Positions 30,014 through 43,319 of a stretch of DNA of 64,000 bases are shown piece by piece. The DNA comes from Balanoglossus misakiensis. Lineage: Eukaryota > Hemichordata. Location: positions 310,001 to 374,000 of the forward strand of contig JBECUI020000024.1 of the NCBI GenBank assembly GCA_040954595.2, read 5' to 3'. How positions within the stretch are numbered: position 1 is the stretch's first letter; every line of letters begins with the position of its first letter. The notes beneath the pieces are model-generated. The model ran no database searches and was not told the origin of the DNA. It saw only the letters and a list, made by a program, of their open reading frames with translations. Position numbers and translations under genes: made by a program.

Positions 30014-30600
30014 CATGTATGTTGCCTGTAAGGCACACATCTCCAATTGGTACATTGGGCCTATCATACTGTACATGTACAACTAGGAAAATGTACTTCA
30101 TCATATTTCCATATTCAGCAGCTTCAAGAACATGTTGCCTTCTCTATATGAATGTTTAGACTAAAAAGAAGTATAAGAAGAATAAAGTTGTCCAATTATT
30201 GTTGGCAGGGGTGGGGTGTGTGCTCCCATACAAATGTATATGGGTATGTACTCTTTAAGAAAAACCTTCATATGCAAGAGAAAAATGGTAAATGACAAAG
30301 AAAATTTGACTGGTATTACAATAGGTCGGGTTTTTGGCATTTACACATATTGATGTTATCAACCGGGAAGCACACTACGTGCTGAAAATAATTGGAGACC
30401 TCTCGCCCGGGGTGTCGGCCAGTGGCCACATACATTTCCAGTCCTAAACCTTGCATCAGTTCTGTGGTGCGGATTAAGAAATAAGATTGGCGCTACAATA
30501 TGCCCACTTAGTTTGAAATGGATTCTGCATATACATGTAAACACATTGAAAATGAGATATTACACATATAATCATGGGACAAGAAGGGCAAAAATTAAAT

Positions 30601-31440
30601 TATCCAGCAGGTGTTCGAATTATGCAAATTAGAACAGTTGTCTAATATTGCCATGTCAACCACGTTGAAATTGTTTTAGGTACCCATATTAATTAAAACC
30701 GTGAAAATGCGATATTACACACCATATAAGACAAACCAGGGAAACTTACATAATAGAGAAGTTTGTCGGCCATTTTGGATTATGCAAATTAGAACAGTTG
30801 TCTAATATTGCCATGTCAACCACGCTGAAATTTTTTTAGTTACCCATATTGATGAAAACCCTGCAAATGCGATTTTAGGCACCATATAAGACAAAACAGG
30901 GAAATTTACATTTAAGAAGAGTTTGGTGGCCATTTTGGATTATGCAAATTAGAACAGCTGTCTAATATTGCCATGTCAACGACGTTGAAATTGTTTTAGG
31001 TACCCATATTGATGAAAACCCTGCAAATGCGATATTACGCTCTATTAAAGACAACCATAGTAAATTTACATGTTAGAGAAGTTTGTCGGCCATTCTAGAT
31101 TATGCAAATTAGAACAGCTGTCTAACATTGCAATGTCAACCACGTTGAAATTGTTTTAGGTACCTATATTGATGAAAACCCTTCAAATGCGATACTACAC
31201 GCTTTTTAAGACGACCATAGGAAATTTACATGTTAGAGGAGTTTGGCGGCCATTTTGGACTATGCAAATGAGAAGAGTTGAACAAAAAATGCCATATTTG
31301 CAATGCTGTTGTCTTGTTTTGGGTGCCTATGTTAAGGCTTGAAAATGAAAGCTTATTCACCATTTTGGCACAAACAGTGGCGAGAAGGTGTTCCAATGTA
31401 ACTTAGAAGAGTTGCCATATTTGCAATACAGTTATATTGT
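30601..31440. repeat. 160-bp tandem repeat with octamer motif
   Basis: TATGCAAAT recurs at 30,621, 30,781, 30,941, 31,101 and 31,261, a strict 160-bp period. Each unit also contains GGCCATTTTGGA-like and CCATGTCAACCACGTTG sequence. Inverted copies occur at about 57,660-58,080 and two further copies at 59,390-59,560. Confidence 0.88.
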
Positions 31441-34254
31441 TTAAGGTATGAATGCAAATCCTGAATATTAGATTTATAACAATTTCATTGGAAAGAACAT
31501 TTGTAGGTTCATCATTGACCCCATAGGACTGTCAACTCAACTACAGACAGTCTCGATGAACACAAGACATGATCCCAATTTGCAAGCTGAGTTGAAACTG
31601 ACTGCTGCAGTAACTTTAGCTCTGGGAATGTCTTGTGTGATTTAAAGCAATTGATGACCAAATTTAACACAGTTTCTCTGAGGTAACCACTTAGCTTTCG
31701 TGACTGGTTGTTTAAGAATCCAAAAAACATGAATTCTACCCAATGAATTCAACCCATAGAATTTCACAACTGTAACAGAGTTTGCAGTCATGCACAAAAG
31801 TGTGTATCATACACAAAAGAAATTTCTCACATGTATTTTTATGATGGCAATGCATTTGACTGTAAACAAACATTGACATCAGTCAGTAGCGCTATTTTGT
31901 CAGTGAAATGGCTTCATCATCATCCCTCCAACCAAAGTTGAAACTGAGTTGCAAATATTGCACAGCTTGAAATCATAAATTGTTGCAAAATTGAACCAAC
32001 AGTTCGGTCAATGATCAAGTTCTTACAGCTATTATTACAACCAGACAATCTCAGTGAACAAGAGACATGGGCCTTATTTGCAAGTCGAGTTAGAACTGCC
32101 TTTGCCTGCCCACGGACGCCCCAGTTTCAGCAAAAATTATTGCATTAAAATGTGAGTATGGAGAACTATGCTCTGTGTTCCTTTTGTTAGCTTACATAGC
32201 TGTTGTCATTCTAGTTTTTCCTCTGTCCTGTGAACAGAGTTTCAGTTGCGAAAACCGACAGTTCTCAAAGTACAAAAGTACACCTAAATTGCCTCGGTGA
32301 TGAGCATGCAGAATTTATCTGATGCTTTTTACTGGCAGAAGGACCCCACCAGTTGCAGATTGTCAATTCCATGGCACAAGGGAATTTACGCTTTGCGTTC
32401 AAATATAAAAAATTAAAACCTGTTTAATTTTTCTATATGTTCTTTAGTGATGATTCAAAAGTATTATAACTGCTAGTGTGATTAATATTCTATTTTCAAA
32501 ATGTGTTTCTCTTAATGATTATGAATACATCAAAATTTATGCTTTAAAATTATATCATTTTACCTGAAATATTGCAAATATTTGGAGGGTTGCATTTAAT
32601 TTGAAGTTCTCGATCAAAGTTTTAGGCATAAAAAAGGTGCTACACCCCCGAAAAATTGGTAGCTATGAATTCAATTCAAAGAGTGTTGTAATGTCTGTTT
32701 TGCAACAGGGTGCCAGTTCAACAAAGCGCATGAGGATAGTAAATCACCTTTGTGAATTTTGTGCACCACAGTAAGAATTCCCTAGAAACTGCAAACTAAA
32801 TTGCAAAGCAATCAGACAAAAATGGCAGAAATTGCCAAAAAAAAAAAAAACTATATTGTCACTTCCATCACTGGGTTTGTTAAATTGTCATAAAATCACA
32901 CCTAAGAACATGCAAACCAAATTTTAAAAAAAATGTGGGTAGAGGTTTCTGAGTATATGACGACCAAAATCACCCCAAAAATATACTTCAAAAATGAAAA
33001 ACAAAATCTGTATAAAGTCTCAATAACATAAATACACACCAATTTCTAAAGCAATCTGACCAGTACCTTCTTGAGTTTTTGAGTTTAGAACAATTTCACA
33101 TTGGTCCCAATGGTATATTGACATATACGAAATTGGACCTAAAGAGTAAAACACATTTCAAAGATTTTACAATTAAAGCCTCACAAGCTGCCAAATTTTA
33201 CACATCTTTTTCCACAATAACATTTTTCAAATCATCCACCTATCCTTTAAAATCAGCAACATTGAGCCATATTACTTGAATTTGCATGGGGTTTGTCATC
33301 TCTCTGCGATGTGTACCCTCCATATGGAGGCTGATTAAAACAGGTGTGGCGCTCGTTTAATATCTGACTTTTTTAAATGGCAACATACAGGCACATTCAT
33401 TAGTCAATAAAATGTTCATGTATACCTATCAGTCAGATTGTTTAGATGAACAAATCTAAGATGGAAAGTAATATCATGAAAATACTGAAAGATTGGAAAC
33501 TCTGAGTTTGAGTCTAAGGATAACCTCTCTACTATTTGAAGCACCAAAGCTATGAAAAACTTCCTTCTTTCCCTCAAATATTTTTTATGAATATGTTCTA
33601 CTCCGTGATTAAAATTTCCCTTTTACCAAATGTACATATGTAAGAGACGAGATTTTTTCAGGAAAATTTCAAATGGCCTAGGGTGACTTTTTACCTACTT
33701 ACCCATATTGGGTAGCATGAAACACAGAATGGCATACCAGTGGGTTAGAGATACAGCGTTTTATATTAACATGAATTAACATGAAACTAAAAATTTGATG
33801 GTTTACTTAGGACTGCCTTGATCCATGGTAACCTCATTAAATATGTACATATCTAATTCTAGGCTATCCAGTTGCGGTAGAAACCTGGACATGGACAACT
33901 TTGGGGTCAAAATCTTATGACAAAATGTTGGGTGATCTTGGGTAAACTTTGACCTACATTCCTATATCTTGGCATCCGGCACAGATACATCCTTGACACT
34001 TGGAGTGATGGAACTGCATAATGGAGTATTATGTCTCAGCTAGTCACAGTGCTTTTGCTGTGTTTTATGTCTTTTATTCAGCCAAATTAGATGTTTTTCA
34101 TTACACATTGGCTGTGTTTGCCAGTACTTTTTAGCTGGTCACACTGCCTTAACACAATGTATTCTCAAAATACTCTGCAATCTTTATGAAGCATATACAG
34201 CAGACAAAGTTGTGGTAAGACTGAACTTGCCCTTCTTTGTGATTAAAGCATGAC

Positions 34255-34560
34255 CAGCCTGTCTTAGGTGGCCCCTACCTAGGGGCTTTACCCGTCATTG
34301 GCTCACAGTCTGAGAAATCAGCTCTGCAGGGAAGTTAACGATGTAACCCACCATTAAAGCTTGGATTTCTGCTTTTTGTATTTGATGCCTGGCTGAGGCC
34401 TTCTTAGGATCTACCCAACGCTGAGTAGGCTATCCCGTCATTGGCACACAGTCTCAGGGAGGGAGTCAAAAGTTCAGTATACCATCAAAGCCTTTATATT
34501 GTCCATTCTTTTTAAGAGAAGGCTGGCTGCTGTAGAAAAATGTTGATCTCAAATTTATCA
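34255..34560. other. Conserved two-module core of element X
   Basis: Two direct modules 143 bp apart share CCCGTCATTGGC(T/A)CACAGTCT (34,291-34,311 and 34,434-34,454). The inverted partner at 50,960-51,200 keeps the 143-bp spacing and differs at only about five positions over ~250 bp. It has no ORF and contains short local palindromes such as CCCCTACCTAGGGG. Possibly a structured RNA or protein-binding segment; function unknown. Confidence 0.5.
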
Positions 34561-36469
34561 TGTCCAAAAAGCCAGACTTCCAGCCCTATTGGTTAGGCTG
34601 GCATTAGGTAAGTACATAATTAATGAGGCAAGACATAATACTCAATCAAATAGTTCCATCACTCCAAGTGTCAAGGTTGTATCTGCTCCGGATGCTAAAA
34701 TATAGGAATGTAGGTCAAAGTTTACCCAAGATCACACAAATGTTTGTCAAAAGATTTTGACCCCGAAGTTGTCCATGTCCAGGTTTCTACTTCAGCTGAA
34801 TAGCCTAGAATTAGATATGCACATATTTAACGAGGTTACCATTGCTCAGGGGGGTCTTAAATTAACCATCAAATTTTAGTTTCATATTAATGCATATTAA
34901 TATAAAACACTGTATCTCTAACCCTACAGGTAAGCCTAGAATTAGGTACATGTACATGCGTAAGTTTTTGACAAGACAGTTAAGCTGTAATATATGTACA
35001 TGAACCTTGACAATTGACTTAAAATAACATAAAGGCAGAACTGATACTGATTGGAGATAGATATTACTAATGACAGTGATGTTAATTACACCAGGAATGT
35101 TTGTCTTAGTATACGGTAGCTTACCGACTGCTTGAGGTTAAGTAATGAAAGTGCCCACTTGCGATTCACCTTCAAATAGCTACTTAGTCTTTGGTACATG
35201 TACATTGTTTTTCCAATGATTAGACAAATGATATACATACGTGTAATTAAGGTTGGGTAGCATTTTCAATGTAATAAGCCCTGCCTTCACTATAATCTTA
35301 CACCAAATCAACACTGTTCAGTAATGTGATAGGCTTCAAAGCGACGCTAGTTACATCATAATTCCCAGCAAGGGGTATTAGTTTATTGGGCAAGTGGCAT
35401 GAGTGAGGCCAGACATTAGTTTTGGAAGCAAAGCGGACAGAACACTGCCGGGCATAGACTAGGTAGTTCTGAATGTGACCAAGGACGTTACCACATTAGA
35501 CTCTGTATTGTAAGTTTCTGAAGAATCGCAAAAAATCATCAACAGTCTACATGTACTTCAACCTTGTGAGAAGTACTGTATAACACACAGGATATACTAG
35601 TCACTGTTGGTCAGGTTATTACACACTGTGGTCCCATCTGGGGATTACACAAAATTAGGTATGTCTGTGTTCATGGGAAAAATCATGTGACATTGGCAAG
35701 CAGATATGACCTACTGTAAGAACATTTCAAAGGAACCAGACAAGTATTTTAGGGAAAACAACATTCAACAATGACAAAAACTGCCTCAAACCACATATAT
35801 CCAACTATCAACAAATTGTATAATATCTACTTCAATCACCACGCCTACCAAAGTTGAAAGCAATCTGACTAGTAGTTTCAAAGAATACAAATTGCAAAAA
35901 TTGCCCCAAGACCACAATATGTAAATTTCACCAAAATGATATACAACATTACTTGGGTTACCTCTTGGAACAAGCATACCAAAATTTGAAAGCAATCTAA
36001 GGAGTTTCTCAGAAAATGAATTTTGACCAAACATGACAGATTACAAATTCTGCGACAATTTAAACAAAACTAACTAAGATCACCTACCGGAAGTGTCATA
36101 CTAAATTCTAAAGAAATCAGCCAATCTCTTTAAGAGGAAAAGATTTTTTTTCAAATGGTAAAACAAGACAAAATAATTGCATAAAAAATAGACAATTCAC
36201 GATATAAACTCAAAGTATATCAGGTATGATGACATTACCTACATGCATACAAATGTGTAAAGCAGTCTAACCAGTTGTTGAGTTTTGATCAATTCCACAT
36301 ATTTCACAGGTTATTTGCGTATTTTTGCAATGACAACTTCATTTAAGCAAAATCCCATCTACACACCAAATATCAAGGTGATACGCGAAGTGGTTTCATG
36401 TTTTGGATCAGGGCAGACATACATCCATATATACATGTAACATGCATACACACATGTACACACACACAC

Positions 36470-36488
36470 AAACACATGCATACATGCA

Positions 36489-36522
<34 letters not shown>

Positions 36523-36552
36523 CATACATACATACATACATACATACATACA
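36470..36552. repeat. (CATA)n microsatellite
   Basis: CATA/CACA run with interruptions, following a dispersed repeat that contains CACACCAAATATCAAGGTGA (related copies near 43,460 and, inverted, 49,050). Confidence 0.9.
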
Positions 36553-38580
36553 GAGGGAAACGGTCTGGTAATCAATGTTGTGACACTAGCATTAGGCCTT
36601 AAACCCGGGTGCGGAAAGCACTGGGGTTCGGATTAACGTGTGTTTGTACAGTTGTTTATTTGGGAGTGGTCGTCATGCATAATAACTGTGTAATTGATCT
36701 CATGTACATAGAAAATAATTGAACACTTTACACCTCTATGCGATTGACAGCTGTTTGAATGGTGTGGTTATTGTTTCCCAGGGATGCTTCTGAAAAGCAC
36801 TGAAACCAGATTTCTCCCAAAATCATCGTTGTTTCAAAAGCTCGTGTACTTTTTCATCGATAACTTTATGTTGTGTGTGTTTATAAAGCCAACCACTGTC
36901 GTTGTGTGGTGTAATTCTTTATGCTTGGATCTGTTTGGGCCGATTTTCATAGAGCCAAGATCATTGGTGTTGTCTGTTGTCAGTCAAACGGCATTAAGAT
37001 TCGCCACTGATTTGGGTGGTCTTTTATACCACGCATCGGGGTTTAATGTTTACGATATCAGGACAATTTATATCATATGAAGTTTTATGTATTCATAATT
37101 ATTCAGAGAAGCAAATTTTTAAAAATGTGAAATTGTTATCAATAGGATGTGCACTGACAGCATGCTTATATGGAATACAGGTACTCTAACACAATCAGTC
37201 ATAACACTTTTGAATCATCAATAAATAACATATAGAATAATTTTACAGGATTTAATTATTTATATTTGAACGCAAAGCGTAAATTCCCTTGTGCCATGGA
37301 ATTCACAATCTGCAACTGGTGGGGTCCTTCTGCCAGTAAGAAGCATCAGATAAATTCTGCATGCTCATCACCGAGGCAATTTAGGTGTACTTTTGTACTT
37401 TGAGAACTGTCAGTTTTCGCAACTGAAACTCTGCTCACAGGACAGAGGAAAAACTAGAATGACAACAGCTATGTAAGCTAAGAAAAGAAACACAGAGCAT
37501 AGTTCTCCATACTCATATTTTAATGCAATAATTTTTGCTGAAATTGGGGCGTCCGTGGGCAGGCAAAGGCAGTTCTAACTCAACTTGCAAATCAGGCCCA
37601 TGTCTCTTGTTCCCTGAGACTGTCTGGTTCTAATAATTGCTGTAAGAACATAATCGTTGACCAAACGGTTGGTTCAATTTTGCAACATTTTATGATTTCA
37701 AGCTGTGCAATATTTGCAACTCTGTTTCAACTTTGGTTGGAGGGATGATGATGAAGCCATTTCACTGACAAAATAGCACTACTAACTGACATCCATATTT
37801 GTTTACAGTCAAATGCATTGCCATCAGAAAAATGCATACGAAAAAATTCTTATGTGAATAATACACACTTTCTTGCACAACTGCAAACTCTGTCACATTT
37901 GTGAAATTTTAAGGAAATTCATTCATTGGGTAGCTTTATGAATTCTTAAACAAACTTAGTCATGAAACCTAAATGGTTACCTTACACATCTGGCGGCTCG
38001 ACTTCTGTGATATGATAGTCTTCAATTAATTTGTATGTGATTCCATATAAATCCATTTGATTACCTGAACGTACAAAATAAATAAAAAATAAAAAATAAT
38101 TAAAAATAAATAAGTATCTCATACATATGCATAAGTGCTTGTGATAAATATATCCTGTATTTAAATAAACCTGTCATTTATTGACCTCGTTTTCCTATTA
38201 ACCCAAAGGACTAGATTGCACTGTAATATTATTACAGCTTCATTTCAATGCAACAGGTACACTACATCATATTGGAGCAAATATGCCAGCTCAACATTGA
38301 TATAAAGAGTGTCAAAATATTGGTGGCTACAAAAGCTTGTGTCCCTTCAATCCATCCTCGCACTCAGGTGAAAACGAACGTCATTAGTTTTTGGGAAAAA
38401 ACCTCTGAAATCAATTTCGGTGAGGCCAAATGTGTTTCAAAGGCAAACCGTTTCTGGTAAACAAATCAATGGCAAATAATTACTTCGGCGACATACCAAT
38501 CAGTCAACATGGCTGCCTAATCGTTGGATAGCCCAGTTTCATCTCGCGACCATTCTATCTTCCGATATGGCGTTGCATGG

Positions 38581-38649
38581 TTAAATTCGTCTCTTCTTTG
38601 CCGACATAGTCAGGCGACAACGGTCCAGAAGCATAGGCAGCGACGCCAT
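38581..38649 (-). CDS. Twin 22-codon ORF, left copy
   Basis: On the minus strand an ATG in AACAAGATGGCGTCG context opens 22 codons ending TAA. It differs at three bases from the mirror copy at 47,081-47,149. Located at the inner edge of the inverted-repeat arm in a locally GC-rich patch, it looks like the first exon or leader of a gene rather than a full protein. Translation is unproven. Confidence 0.25.
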   Translation of the reverse strand: MASLPMLLDRCRLTMSAKKRRI

Positions 38650-39325
38650 CTTGTTTACAATGTGAAGTATTGACTGCGCATGCTCAATAATTTTCCGCGT
38701 TTTTTTTTTGCCAACGGCGCGCGCGCGGTGTCTGGTATAGAGAAAATAACATGCAAGTGCGCGATTATTTATTTGTAAAAAATCAGTTATACATTTGTCA
38801 TCAACGTTTGAAAACTTTCAATGATCTTACCTCGGTAAGCATTTCAAATAGGTACATTTTTTATTTAGAACCATCGTATGTGGAAAATAATAAAACACAG
38901 AGTGGGGATTGGCCCTATGTTTGACTTGATCATACCCAGCTCGGTTTGCGTTTTGTCATTGACGAGGGTGTCAGACTTTTGCTGAGAGAGTGAGTTTCTA
39001 TAGCGTAAACGTTTATCGACTGGACTTTCTGTGGCCGGGGAACACGTGCAACTTTTGATGACTGTTTTTCTAGCGCCGTGTTTTTATCTTACGACCTAGA
39101 AGACCTGCTTTCGTCACCATGGTCTGCTCTGCACGTACTATGCTTTCTAGTTTATGTAGCTTGAAGTTGTACCACATTTTGGTTTCCGAGCTGTAGCGAA
39201 CATAAAACCGAAACTAATAGCTACGTGTTGACCGCAGCGACTGCGTGTTTTTTTGTTGAGCTCGCTAAATTCCAAGTATTCCCAACCTACAGTTTATTCT
39301 CATGCAGCTCAGACTGAGGTCGCTT

Positions 39326-39658
39326 CTAAGAGAAAAAACAACAACATATTTTGGCTGTTGCCAGACCAGGAATGGAAAATCTTGAGTGGCGCTGGGCTGC
39401 ATTTCTCTGTAGGACTGTAGTTGTATTGTGCAAGGGTTCGCCAGCATCGCCTTCAGACTTGTTGTCATAGTCACTGGTGGCGGTTTGTCCTGCACTACTC
39501 GTCGTTCTATTTGATGTGGTGGTATTATTCTCAGATGTCTGTGCCGAGGATCCTGCCCGTTTTCCGATTCTCTTCGTTTTGTCGGCCATTTGCTTCACTT
39601 TTTCCGTCATTGTTGCGACGTCAGTCTCTGTTGTTGTTCGAAGGAGGCGAAAGTCCAT
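39326..39658 (-). CDS. Possible small protein or retroelement ORF fragment
   Basis: A 110-codon frame whose first ~70 residues are hydrophilic and Thr/Ser/Asn-rich, with MTEKVKQMADKTKRIGKRAG, reminiscent of the disordered start of a retrotransposon ORF1 but without a diagnostic domain. A second in-frame Met sits at codon 17. It may equally be chance. Confidence 0.18.
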   Translation of the reverse strand: MDFRLLRTTTETDVATMTEKVKQMADKTKRIGKRAGSSAQTSENNTTTSNRTTSSAGQTATSDYDNKSEGDAGEPLHNTTTVLQRNAAQRHSRFSIPGLATAKICCCFFS

Positions 39659-39753
39659 TCACCATTAATAGCCGAATTTCCAAGATCGTCCGTTAATTAC
39701 AATGCGACGTCACGCTACCATGTCCTAAGAAAGACTACAGGGCACATTTTTTT

Positions 39754-39890
39754 ATCTCGTGCGCACGACTGACGTGTGCATGTGATATTTTCTCGTGAAC
39801 ACGAGTGCGCTCGCAATTTTCTCGTGCGCACGAGATATGCACGAGATAGCAAGTTTCTCGTGCACACGAGAAATCATCTCGCTGGAACAA
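39754..39890. repeat. CTCGTG/CACGAG palindrome cluster
   Basis: Several inverted motifs in ~140 bp: a perfect 16-nt palindrome TCTCGTGCGCACGAGA at 39,820-39,835, a near-perfect TTCTCGTGCACACGAGAA at 39,855-39,872, and half or imperfect copies at 39,755 and 39,791. No ORF is linked. Confidence 0.75.
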
Positions 39891-41946
39891 GATACTATCT
39901 CTTGCACAAGAAATAGAATAACTGGCAGCCACTATGATGTCTGCCACAGGCAAATTTAAATATTCCACTCTGGATCTTCTTTCAGCCCTTCGGAAAACAT
40001 GAGCATTTATGAAATCCGGCTCTCAATTTTTCGAGAAGTTCCAGCAGTTGTGGTGTCGCCAAAAACGAATGTATGCCATTCCTGGCGGAAAAAAATATGC
40101 AAGAGACGCTTGCAATACACTGCCATCTACCTGACCGCCCTACATGCCTTAATGTAAGGTAGAAGGTCGGGCGGTAGGAAGAGTTCACCAAAAGAGGGCG
40201 CATTTTATCATCCATTGATTTATACTGTTTACGAGCAGAGAAGCCTCAGTGTTCGCGGTTAGAACCGTATCGGTAAGACAAAGACAGAAGAGTTGACAGA
40301 CAACAAACTTATTCAGTTTATATCATATAATTCTTACTGTAAAACGTTCCCTGAATAAAGCCTTGTGCTCATAAGAACATTGAAGATTGTCGCATACAGA
40401 CCGACACCCTTTTATCTATTGTAGGTATTGAATGGAACGCTAAATACCTGTGTATTTCTTATTCATTAAGCAATGATGTAACACAACAAGTTTCGGACAG
40501 TGTGAAGGAAGGGCCAAAGCACTCTTGCAAGTTAGTGTGGTGTACTCTTTTCCAACACTGCTGCAAGCTGTTCAGCACCTGATGCTGCTTGTATCTCCGA
40601 TGACAAATGGACAGTCTGTGTGCTGTCAAAGTAAATCCATCAATTTTGCGGAGCTGAAAGGAAAATGACAGCTTGTCAAACTTAAATCTGCCAGACGAAA
40701 TAGGGAAAGAAATGCATAACAGGTAATCCACCATACTATGAATTTTAGCCAGCATCCTATGAAATGCGGTGAAACGGAACTGCAATTAATTTTAAATGAA
40801 TTCTGCTCAAATTGTTTTCTTAGTTCTCAACATTGGATTGGAACCGTTAAATATAATGTACCGTATAACATTATCATACAGGTTAGTATGTCAAATATTT
40901 TTCCATTTGGCATTTTCTTCTTGAGGTCATTTCAACAGTATACACACCACAGTTTGTGAGATATGGACAGAAACAAACAGGAATCTATGCAATGTTATAA
41001 TAGTATATTATTGTTAACAAGAAAGCGGCAACTCTCTGCCTGGCAGAGAATAATGATAGTCTTTTTGAAAAAAAAAGGGCGTGCTGAGGATATGGTCCGT
41101 CAAAAACATACATGTATAAGGTATGCCTGAACTAATTTTTAACATGGTGTACATAAATATTTATGCATTGTCACAATGACTGGAGGTCTTTAAATGACCA
41201 AGCTGTATGGACACCTCATTCAATGTTACATATATTTGTTATTACATGTTTTATTGAAATTGCCAGTTGTCTGTTTTAATACTGGCAGTTCTGCTGTGTC
41301 TTTTGTCTTGCCCTGACAGAATGCAGTAATATTTGCAGTAAAAGAGGAGTGTCAGTAAATAGTGGAGCAATATCTTTCTACGAATGTACTCATGCATTGC
41401 TCCAAAGTGAAGTACATTTGCAAAACCAGTTTGGGAAATCGGGACTCTTTTCAAGATAATACCACATTTTTGTGGATGTCACATGACATGGAAACACGCT
41501 AGAATCACGATTGAGATAAGGTTTCGGTTTGATATACCACTTCCTTGTTATTTCAATCTGTATGTTTTCTTAACCCCCTCCCTCGAAAAAAGGTAATTGA
41601 GGTAATTGTAAAATTACCTGAAAACAAACAGGCTACTCTAGCCTCCATTTTATGAGGTTTGTGATGTAACATATTTTGAATTTCGTGAATCGATCAAAAG
41701 TTTCCGTGCACCAACTATCAAAACTACACCAAAAAATAATTTGGGCAATTCATAAGGAGAATCTAGTGGGTCAGCGGCTATAGAACTGACGTAAGTGTAA
41801 GTATCAGAGGATTGTGGGTACGAGGCTGGGAAGAGCAAAACTCGAACACTCATGAAATCTACACGTGACGCCAAATTCTTTGTAATATGAACAGTGGAAA
41901 ACTGCCATGCCATCCCTCTAAGTGCAAACTTCCAAAGATTTCAATC

Positions 41947-42023
41947 TGGTGATATTTAAAAAAAATATTTTATTCAAATTCATGTGGTGATATTTAAAAA
42001 AAAATATTTATTCAAATTCATGT
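41947..42023. repeat. 38-bp tandem duplication
   Basis: Two near-identical copies of an AT-rich 38-bp unit (TGGTGATATTTAAA...TTCAAATTCATG). Confidence 0.9.
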
Positions 42024-42404
42024 TATAAATTAATTTTGCATCTATGATATAGAAATGACTCTGTCTTATATAACAAAAATACAAATAACTTGGTTAGATG
42101 ACCAAAGATTTCCCATCTCGAAAAGTTTCTACCAAAATGACTATCTCCAAATCTGCTAAGAGAGCCCTAGCAAATTTAATCACTGCACATTACTCTCGAT
42201 AAAACGAAATATTGCGCATTCATTTTGTCCTTGAATTGAAATGCATGGCCAGTGTTCATAGACTTCACACACACAGGATGTTTAAGGAGTTGAATTGTTA
42301 TTGACAGCGACCAGGTCGGTAGATTCTATAGGATGAAGTAAAAATAGCGTCAAGGACACTGTGGTCCCATTTGAGGACATAAAACATAGCAACATAGCAA
42401 TAAG

Positions 42405-43085
42405 CATATCTGCTCTGGATGCCAAGATATGGAAAAGTAGGTCAAAGGTCACCTGAGGTCATGCAAAATTTGGGCATAAAATTTTGACCTTATACTGGTC
42501 CATGTTCAACAAAAACCAAACCTATAGCCTTATTGGTTAGCCTGGAATTAGGTATGCACATAATTAATGAGATATGCAGGTGTCACAGGTGACCCCCAAT
42601 TTTGGCTTTTCAATGTTAGTCCCAACCCTCCAAACGCGAAGTCTGTACCTGCTCTGGATGCCAAGATATGATAAAGTAGGTCAAAGGTCACCTGAGGTCA
42701 TGCAAAATTTGGGCAAGAAATTTTGACCTTATAATGGTCAATGTTCAATAAAAACCAAACCTATAGCCTTATTGGTTAGCCTGGAATTAGCTTTGCACAT
42801 AATTAATGAGATATGCAGGTGTCACAGGTGACCCATATTTTGGCTTTTCAATTTTAGTCCCAACCGTCCAAACGCCAAGTCTGTACCTGCTCTGGATGCC
42901 GAGATATAGGAAAGTAGGTCAAAGGTCACCTGAGGTCACCCAAAATTTGGGCAAGAAATTTTGACCCTATACTGGTCCATGTCCCACAAGAACGAAACCT
43001 CTAGCGTAAGCCCTATTAGTTAGCCCGGAATTAGGTATGCACATAATTAATGTGTTAAGCAGGTGTTACAGGTGAGCCAAAAATT
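42405..43085. repeat. 238-bp tandem repeat with nuclear-receptor-like motifs
   Basis: Almost three units, with TGCTCTGGAT at 42,411, 42,650 and 42,888. Each carries AGGTCAAAGGTCA followed by CCTGAGGTCA (at 42,439, 42,678 and 42,916) and ATAATTAATGAG. The same block occurs inside the Helitron-like element (706-728) and, degenerate, near 34,712 and 51,500. Confidence 0.9.
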
Positions 43086-43319
43086 TGCCTTTTATTTTGG
43101 CCCCATTGTGCTCACTGACCAATAGACAGTCACTGTACAGGACTATTGCACAGACCAGAATTCCACAATAAGACGTGGACATAGCTTAACCATAGAGGTA
43201 TAAGTAAAGGTATAAATTTAATAAAAAGACTAAAAAATTTATAAAAAATAAAACATCCATGATATTAACTTAACACTTACAGGTCGATGTGAGGTTGACA
43301 TAAGGTACATGCATACCAA

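Larger units (their letters stand above)
31680..37984. mobile_element. Fold-back-like element X (left copy)
   Basis: Ends are AGGTAACC and its complement GGTTACCT. An outer block 31,680-32,560 is inverted at 37,190-37,984 and an inner block about 33,700-34,030 at 34,640-34,960, around a ~600-bp core. Between the blocks are degenerate ~110-bp tandem stretches with AAAGCAATCTGACCAGT-like motifs. No ORF of note and no clear target duplication. An inverted copy lies at 47,964-57,492. Long inverted blocks around a small core recall fold-back elements, but assignment to a superfamily is not possible. About 36,603-37,079 is present only in this copy. Confidence 0.6.
30018..38688 (+). repeat. Left arm of giant inverted repeat
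   Basis: Collinear, inverted, with 47,042-58,725. Example anchor pairs: 30,021 with 58,725; 30,350 with 58,395; 30,600 with 58,065; 31,560 with 57,620; 34,291 with 51,164; 35,950 with 49,540; 38,649 with 47,081. Identity varies from about 97% in the core near 34.3 kb to clearly diverged elsewhere. No protein-coding gene can be supported: ORFs are under 100 codons and in AT-rich sequence. The interval 30,018-30,600 is unique apart from its inverted partner. Confidence 0.85.

Noticed and set aside
36784-37080. 98-codon plus-strand ORF
   Set aside because: Lies in a left-arm-specific insertion, has a hydrophobic but unrecognisable sequence and no splice or promoter context.
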